A DNA stretch of 64,000 nucleotides from Corticium candelabrum. Its lineage: Eukaryota > Porifera > Homoscleromorpha > Homosclerophorida > Plakinidae. Location of the stretch: positions 7,442,642 to 7,506,641 of the forward strand of contig NC_085091.1 in NCBI RefSeq assembly GCF_963422355.1, read 5' to 3'. Below, in pieces: positions 57,819 through 64,000 of this stretch. Numbering within the stretch: the first letter of the stretch is position 1; each line of letters begins with the position of its first letter. The notes beneath the pieces are model-generated. The model worked only from the letters and a program-made list of their open reading frames with translations, ran no database searches and was not told the origin of the DNA. Made by a program: the position numbers and the translations under genes.

Positions 57819-58506
57819 ACCTTTGGAAACATTAAGATTGAGACGCACAAATGGATCAATCCTGACAAATTCCATTTGAACATCCTTTGCCTGAAAAGGC
57901 ACCCACTTGGCATTCACCATCTCTTCAATATTGATCGTATATTCCTACAACAGATGATACCATCATATCCAAAATGACACTGCAAAACGCAGAAAGCCAC
58001 CCACCACATCGTCAGCGACAGTGTATGCAACTGGTGGATCACTGCTTCCTTGCTTGTGATGCATAACACCAGAATAACGAAGAACGCCTTGTTTCTTAAA
58101 TACCCACTGAGACAATGACATCACTAGCTCTTCATTCCCACATTTCTCATACCTAATGCAAACTTGTTCAGTGTACGATGACCAAATCTAAGTCTCCCTT
58201 ACATAACTCTTTACTCTTTACTTGAGATATGTTACAATGTATTTAAAGTAAGAGAAACTAAACAAACTGAAATCCTACAAGTGCACTTAATTAATCTCTG
58301 CCTTCATAATGACAAACCCATAAGTGCGAGAGCTTCAGGAATGTAAGCTCCACTTGTCAGAGATTCCTTAGCTTAGAGACGACAAACAGTCATACTGACG
58401 GACAGACATACAACCAACCAACAAACAGACTAGAAGATAAACAAACAGATACAGACAAACAAATGACAGCAAACAGAGAAACAAACAAACAGGCAGACAA
58501 ACAGAT

Positions 58507-58537
<31 letters not shown>

Positions 58538-60841
58538 AACAAACAAACAGACAGGCAGATAAACAGACACACAGGCAGATCAACAGACAAACAGAAACAA
58601 ACCAAGTACAGAAAACGTGCACAGCAATGTGACTAGTCCAGCTGCATCCATGCACATAAGCATGCTAAAAAGGAAATCTTAATCTGTATATAAATTCCTT
58701 ACCTGTTCTAAAATTATGAAACAAAGATGCACGTAGAAACTCAAGATAACAAGTATGTGTCCGAGACAGCTGGAGTGTAGAAAACAACTGATGACCGGTC
58801 CATCCTAATGCATGCTAAAGGGCAGGGCAATGTAGCACATGTTAGACATACAAAGCACTGACGTGAGTAAAAATATGTTAATTATTTAATCAGCTATACC
58901 CTTAATTAAAAAGAGTTGGTGTCATTGAGGGTCTGGCAAAAGTGCAATTTTCTGAAACCGGGCCGGACTGTTTGTACTAGACGCTACACCATGGATAAGC
59001 ATAGCAGAAACAATGCAAGCAACCTACCCATTAAGAAAACATCGAGTGACCCAATGCACAAAAATCTAAAAACAGGGAGTTGTAGCCGCACAGACTATCA
59101 ATAACTCAGTCTCATGTTCAACACATTTACAACTCTTATCCAAGTTGTTCTACGACTAGAACTTACTTTTTAGAACCAGGGAGGGCTTTTTGTATGGGTG
59201 ACACAAAGTACCTATAACACAACAGATCAGTTACATCTTCCATGATTCTAACCCACTCATTACGTACTCGTTGCTAAAGAAGTCAAGAGAACCAGAAAAA
59301 ATAATACGAGCATTATTCCTTGCTTGGAGGCCAGCGATGAGCAAAGTAGTTCGACCAACAGCATGAGGATACTTCACAACAAACATTAGTAACCAAACTG
59401 TCAACAAACTAGAATGAGCTCTAACGTTTTTGATATCGTCGTCTGGAGTATAGGAATACGATGTCGAAGACCCGGTCAAAATCTCCAACACAAGAGGATT
59501 ATCAGGGTCAGCAGTCATGCTACAAAGACGTTAAATAAGTTAAAACAGTTAGTACAGTCGTGATACCAAGTGATCGTTACCCAACACCAGAAAAGAGCAA
59601 TGGTGATGTCGGTCGATTAGTAACGATTACCGAAGAATCGATCACTTGAGAAAGATCGGCGACAACTTTTGTGTGCTAAAGAAGAGAATTCAATAAAAAC
59701 AGACGTGAAACAAAACACAAACACAATAGAATATCAATATCAATGTAATCCATCAGCCATTGTCACCAACAATTTAATTTTAATATCAATATGCAGTTAA
59801 CCCAATGTTAAGCCTGGTTCACAATATTGACGCCGACGTCGATGTCAACAATAGAGCTGAATACTATTCCAGCGTCGACATCGGCGTCAACATCAAAGGA
59901 TGCCGCCGATGTCAAGGCGGTTTCTTTGAAGTTTGACGCTCAACTGAGCGTCGGCGTCATATTGTGAACCAGGCTTTAGTCAATATGGCTACATTCGTGG
60001 CTAGTCTCACAACTTTAATTGATACTCACCCGTTCGAGTGGTGCTAGGCAGATTACTGATAGTAAGTACTGAGATACAATACGCATAAGGCCATACAAAA
60101 ACTACATATATAGTTTCACGTCACCTTCTTCCTGAATTTAGGTGCAGGGCGGTACATGTGTACGTGGTATCTGTTTAATACAAACACATTCTTCTACTTA
60201 TAATTTAATATTAAGAAGTTATTGTAGTCAGTAGGTTTCACAGGCTCACAGCTTTAATATGTTTAAAAGTGACTACACACTATAATGCACATCAGAACCA
60301 CAGTGCTGGCAGCTGCGGCGTGGATACACGTTGGACACATGACAATATGCCGGCTGACGCACATCAGAACCACAGTGCTGGCAGCTGCAGCGTGGATACA
60401 CGTTGGAGACATGACAATATGGCGACTGACACACGCACAGGTGTCTAGGGGAGAGGCATGCGGGACGTTTGTGAGTGATGCAGGCGCTGACGCGAAACTA
60501 TACATGTAGTTTGTATGGCCTAATAGACTGATAAGTTGTAAACAGTGAAAACGAAACAACATGCTAACCACTCAACTATAAAACCTTATACAGGGTTCTA
60601 GTCAAGTTTATGGCAAGGCGTAGCGAGGAGGCCAATTTTTGAAGCGTGGCCTCTCTGCAGTTTGTAGTGTGATATCTAATTAAAATGCACATAACAGCTG
60701 CAGATGCCGTGCATGCCGTGCATGCCAAACTTGTAGGGTTCTTGTCGTTTGCATACCTGATGAAGAGATCAACGTTTACACGCACGCAACTCATCCCTAA
60801 AAGGGAAATATTATGCAACACTACGCAGTAACACAGATGAC

Positions 60842-60872
<31 letters not shown>

Positions 60873-63055
60873 CACACACACACACACACACCTCTTCCCC
60901 TATCTTCGCTGTCCACCAATAAAAAAAGAGGAGGGGCTGGCTACAAGTATTGTTGGATTCCTTCAGTTGCAAGTTCAATTCCTGCAATTGTGATTCACTG
61001 AATGTGAAGTACTAACTGTCGTGCTGCATGCTCACATTGCATTGCACCAATTGCATTATAAGCCCATCTAAGTGGTACAGTAGAAGCGATGCTCCCATCA
61101 AATTAATTAAATTTACTAACAGTAACACCTTTGCTGGGCAGGCCTAGTTGTCAGCCACAATTCCCTCTGAACACAAATTATGTGAACAAGAATTTACATC
61201 AAAGACTGGCCTCCGACTACATGGCTTTGGAGAGAACTTGGCTAGACTAGCAAGGATACAAATGTAGTGGCTTAGCCGCAAAGATGGATGGCATAGCAGT
61301 CATTGTCAAGACGCAGCGGCCCAGGCTAAAGACGTAGCAGACCGCTACGTCTTACAATTCCAGGAAAAAACCACGTTATATCTAATATCTCATTCACACT
61401 AGCACACTTGCAAACTGTGCCGAGAGGTGTCGAGCTAGACTGCACCGGCGCTTGCCATGAAACAGTGCCAGCCCCGTTCACACTACGTAAGCCTCTAGTG
61501 AGCCACTGGGTATACCCATGCGTAACGTACACTAACTCTATTGTCAGTATGCTTTCGCTGCCATATTGACAGCAATTCAGCAATCCAGATCAACAAAGCG
61601 TGTCAGGTCCAAAAGGAGATTACACCAGAAGGCAATCGCAACGTGTACATCGCTCATAATGTCACAGACTTTCTAGTTAGTACGGAGGCATCCCTCAAGA
61701 TGCACTTGTACACGGTATCTTTGATCCACAATTCAATCAGAAACAATGTTGCTCCTTCTGACCACGACATTTTGCAACACTACGCATGCATGAATACGCT
61801 TGCAGATCGGTAACCAGGGTTCTCGCTACAGATTTTTGGAAGCGTGGCAGGATGAGCAGCTCCACGACACAAGCAGCAGTCTTTGCTCTCTACAGTTGGA
61901 CATGCTCACTGGAGACGATCTCAAGTGAGGTAGACTTTGTGTTGTAGCTATCGCATGTAACGTACAGTCAAGTGCCCTGGAAAGGAAATCAACTTCAATC
62001 GCCAGTAAGCCCTTCTTAGCGATGTTCATCGATTGTGCATGCGCAAGTTTCGTAGACGAACTACAGAAAGTTTGTCTAGTCACGCATTGATTGACGTGGG
62101 CCACTGTTGTTGCTACCCATGAAGTCATGAATAGTCTGGAGTAGATTGTAGGTGCACACTTCCTGGACTAGAGCCTGAAGAGGTGTGCTTTCCGGATCAA
62201 TGGAAGAGCAACCGGGACTAGAATCAGAAGAAGCGCATCTGGGACTGCAATCAACACTTGTGCGAATGTCTGCAGCGAGGCTATCATCCCACGTTATTTT
62301 GCCTAGATTTGTGGCTATTGTCACCTTTAGTATTGTGTTTCAGTGGTATGGAATTCTCAAACATTCCTTAGCTGTAAAACTTTGGACTCCCAGCTACCGT
62401 TTCTGAGCGTGGTACACTCCTACTGGAGCGTGGCGCTGTGCCACGCTGTAGTGAGAGCCCTGGGTACCATTCACACTACGCAAAACATCCAAGCCAAACT
62501 GTGCCAGCATGGCAAATGGGAGCGAGCTGGGCCAGCACGTTTCTGGCCCTCTCAGCACGTCATGGTAAGCGTTCACACTACATGACAAAGTCAAACCGAG
62601 CTGACCAAACCGTGCTGGCACGGTAAAATCTGCTAGTGTGAACGGGCAGTAAGGTTATAACCAAATTCTGCAACATCATTATTCGCTAAAAGATTTTAGA
62701 AGCATTCAGTATAGCACAAGAAAATGACTCCACGTGGTCAAAATTCCAACACCCGCCGTACTAAACAAACAAGTTGGTATGACTACAAACTTACATATCC
62801 AGGATCCGAGACATCGTGATTTAAATGGTCAATTACCGACGTCTTCTCCTCGTCAAAGTCAACGCCACACTCGGTGCCAAGCTCTTGAATGACGTCACCT
62901 GAAAGCACACCAAACACGATTCGGTACATTAACTAGCCTACACGAATATTAATTCTCTATGTTCATACCAACGTCAGAGTTAGCGGCAACTATCACGTTT
63001 CCGCCACCGTCGATAAAATTTGTGATTGCAGCCACATCGATGTCACCACCCAAGT
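56357..63055 (-). CDS. DDOST: Oligosaccharyltransferase 48-kDa subunit (DDOST/OST48/Wbp1), 5' end missing
   Basis: Ten exons in transcript order: 63055-62969, 62898-62795, 59675-59581, 59519-59426, 59371-59268, 59211-59167, 58152-58005, 57944-57821, 56680-56574, 56512-56357. Phases join without a break into 353 residues, equal to the C-terminal three quarters of the 456-residue human protein. Recognised segments: INFIDGGG-like [114 protein letters not shown] and [14 protein letters not shown] single membrane segment ([18 protein letters not shown]) is followed by a short charged tail. It is a core ER subunit of the complex that N-glycosylates nascent proteins. The 3.1-kb second intron is filled with repeats. 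N-terminal exons with the signal peptide were not found up to 64000. Confidence 0.93.
57712..57816. repeat. (CA)n microsatellite next to a DDOST splice donor
   Basis: About 100 bp of CA with a GCATGCACATG interruption. In the DDOST transcript this is a UG repeat that starts five bases after the donor of the exon 57944-57821. Confidence 0.95.
58400..58590. repeat. Degenerate (CAGA)n/(CAAA)n tetranucleotide tract
   Basis: Runs of ACAGACAGACAAACAGAC in a DDOST intron; long frames on the minus strand here are artefacts of the tract. Confidence 0.9.
59811..59975. mobile_element. 165-bp MITE with TTA target duplication (Harbinger-like)
   Basis: Ends AGCCTGGTTCACAATATTGA and its inverse (CATATTGTGAACCAGGCT); TTA on both sides (59808-59810 and 59976-59978). 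Inside, the GTCGGCGTC/GACGCCGAC words recur inverted. Three-base TTA/TAA duplications are typical of PIF/Harbinger elements. Located in the long DDOST intron. Confidence 0.7.
60287..60430. repeat. 72-bp tandem duplication, two copies
   Basis: 60287-60358 and 60359-60430 differ at a few bases; each contains AACCACAGTGCTGGCAGCTG and GTGGATACACGTTGG. Confidence 0.9.
60845..60891. repeat. (CAGA)n followed by (CA)n
   Basis: Compound microsatellite in the long DDOST intron. Confidence 0.95.
60900..62790. other. Repeat-rich part of the long DDOST intron
   Basis: Words TTCACACTA and TAGTGTGAA recur at about 61395, 61478, 62470, 62571 and 62634, together with GTGCCAGC and GGCACGG blocks, suggesting fragments of one or two related inverted-repeat elements. 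No exon of DDOST or other gene was found. Confidence 0.5.
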
Positions 63056-64000
63056 CTAGAAATGGTAGAACATTATTGACAGTTACGATAACAGTATTTG
63101 CTGCCAAAAATTGTATACAAACGTACACTCTTGTTAAGCCATCATGTTAATCTACTACGAGCAAAGCTTAACAAATTGAATTGCTAATATTCAAACAGTC
63201 AATCAAACTATCGTTAGCCTCACACTGCCCAGTGTAAACCCATTTGTAGACCCAATTTTCTATGTTATAAACAAATGCCTTTCAATAAGAGCAAAAGAGC
63301 CATAATTTCCAAAATTGTAAAGAACAGAAACGAGATTATTTTGTAAACCAGAAAACCGTGTTGGATATCATAATGTCTGGAATGTGCCCTTTAGACAAGA
63401 CGTAGAATGTGATTTCAAGAAGCAAGTAGTAATATGCAACACGCACCGTCACTTATTTGTAACACACCCTGCATGCTCACTGCAGTGGCGGATCCAGGGT
63501 CCCTGAAGGGTGTGTGTATGGTAGATCCAGAGATGTGTGTACGGTGGATCCAGGGGGGTGTACGGTAGATCCAAGTGTGTGTACGATGGATCCAGGGGTG
63601 TACTTGGGGGTGGTTCAAGGATGTGTCTAGAGCTGATTCAGGGGTGTGTATAGAGCGGATCCAAGGGTGTGTTATGGTGGATCCAAGGGTATTCATGAAC
63701 ATTGTTTGAGACTCGTAGTATAATCGTCTGCTTGGTAACTTTATTATACACTTGGCAACAACATGGCTGCCTAACACAGTAAAACTGTACAGAACAAATC
63801 CACAAGTTCTACAGCAGATGATAAGTCTTCAAGGGGTTACTGTCTCAGCATCTGAACTTCGTATCTTTCATGTTTTTAGTTGACACTCTGCAGTATATAA
63901 CTACAAATTGCTACCGATTACTGTATAACATTTATTCTACAAATTTGGTACAAAGTAAGCTCACGAGACATGTCAACATGCACGACATGACACAGTGCTC
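63056..64000. other. Upstream DDOST intron sequence and right edge of window
   Basis: No further DDOST exon could be matched. Contains the minisatellite at 63480-63695. Confidence 0.5.
63480..63695. repeat. Degenerate minisatellite of GTGT..GGTRGATCCA units
   Basis: About nine units of roughly 20-25 bp, such as GTGTACGGTGGATCCAGGGG and GTGTGTACGATGGATCCAGG. The minus-strand frame over it (PWIHRT repeats) is a by-product. Confidence 0.85.

Noticed and set aside
58368..58655. Cys/Val/Leu-rich minus-strand frame
   Set aside because: Produced by the CAGA/CAAA tetranucleotide tract.
58694..58698. Five-base microexon (AACAG) in DDOST
   Set aside because: It breaks the phase; direct joining of 59211-59167 to 58152-58005 keeps the frame and matches the family.

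Overview
The window is 64 kb of nuclear DNA from an invertebrate animal. Genes are split by GT...AG introns, many only 50-100 bp long. Two conserved animal gene families are present (Niban and the oligosaccharyltransferase subunit DDOST/OST48), and the DNA between and inside genes is full of DNA transposons, Helitron and LINE remnants, tRNA-derived SINEs and CA/GT microsatellites. A sponge or another early-branching animal fits best, but the sequence does not settle the species. Bacterial features such as operons and ribosome binding sites do not apply.

Layout. 0.2-6.5 kb (minus strand): gene A, an unrecognised multi-exon gene with a basic N-terminus, a middle block built from exons that all start and end in phase 1, and a coiled-coil block built from exons that all start and end in phase 0. 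7-13 kb: a tRNA-derived SINE between CA repeats, a Ulp1/SENP-type protease exon and a decayed Helitron. 13.7-25.5 kb (minus strand): gene B, a paralogue of gene A whose three middle exons are repeated in three tandem units of about 1.45 kb. It is interrupted by two inverted-repeat transposons with 9-bp target duplications, one assembly gap and a pseudogene. 26.1-29.3 kb (plus): an 11-exon gene with a Myb/SANT-like start and two one-base frameshifts. 29.3-37.6 kb: a repeat zone with an inverted-repeat element holding a HECT-domain fragment, two copies of a REL-endonuclease LINE, a 76-bp MITE and a 918-bp palindromic element.

38.9-43.7 kb and 50.1-55.4 kb (plus): two tandem Niban genes with matching 15-exon structures, encoding 566 and 565 residues. 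Between them lie a minisatellite, an integrase-type transposase pseudogene and LINE fragments. 56.4-63.1 kb (minus): the C-terminal ten exons of DDOST, convergent with the second Niban gene; its 5' exons lie beyond the window.

The genes do not form one pathway. The clearest local theme is duplication: of one exon (gene A), of a three-exon block (gene B), of an apparent 5' region (genes A and B) and of a whole gene (Niban). The strongest candidate for something undescribed is the gene A/B family, whose exon phases would let modules be added, lost or skipped without shifting the reading frame.
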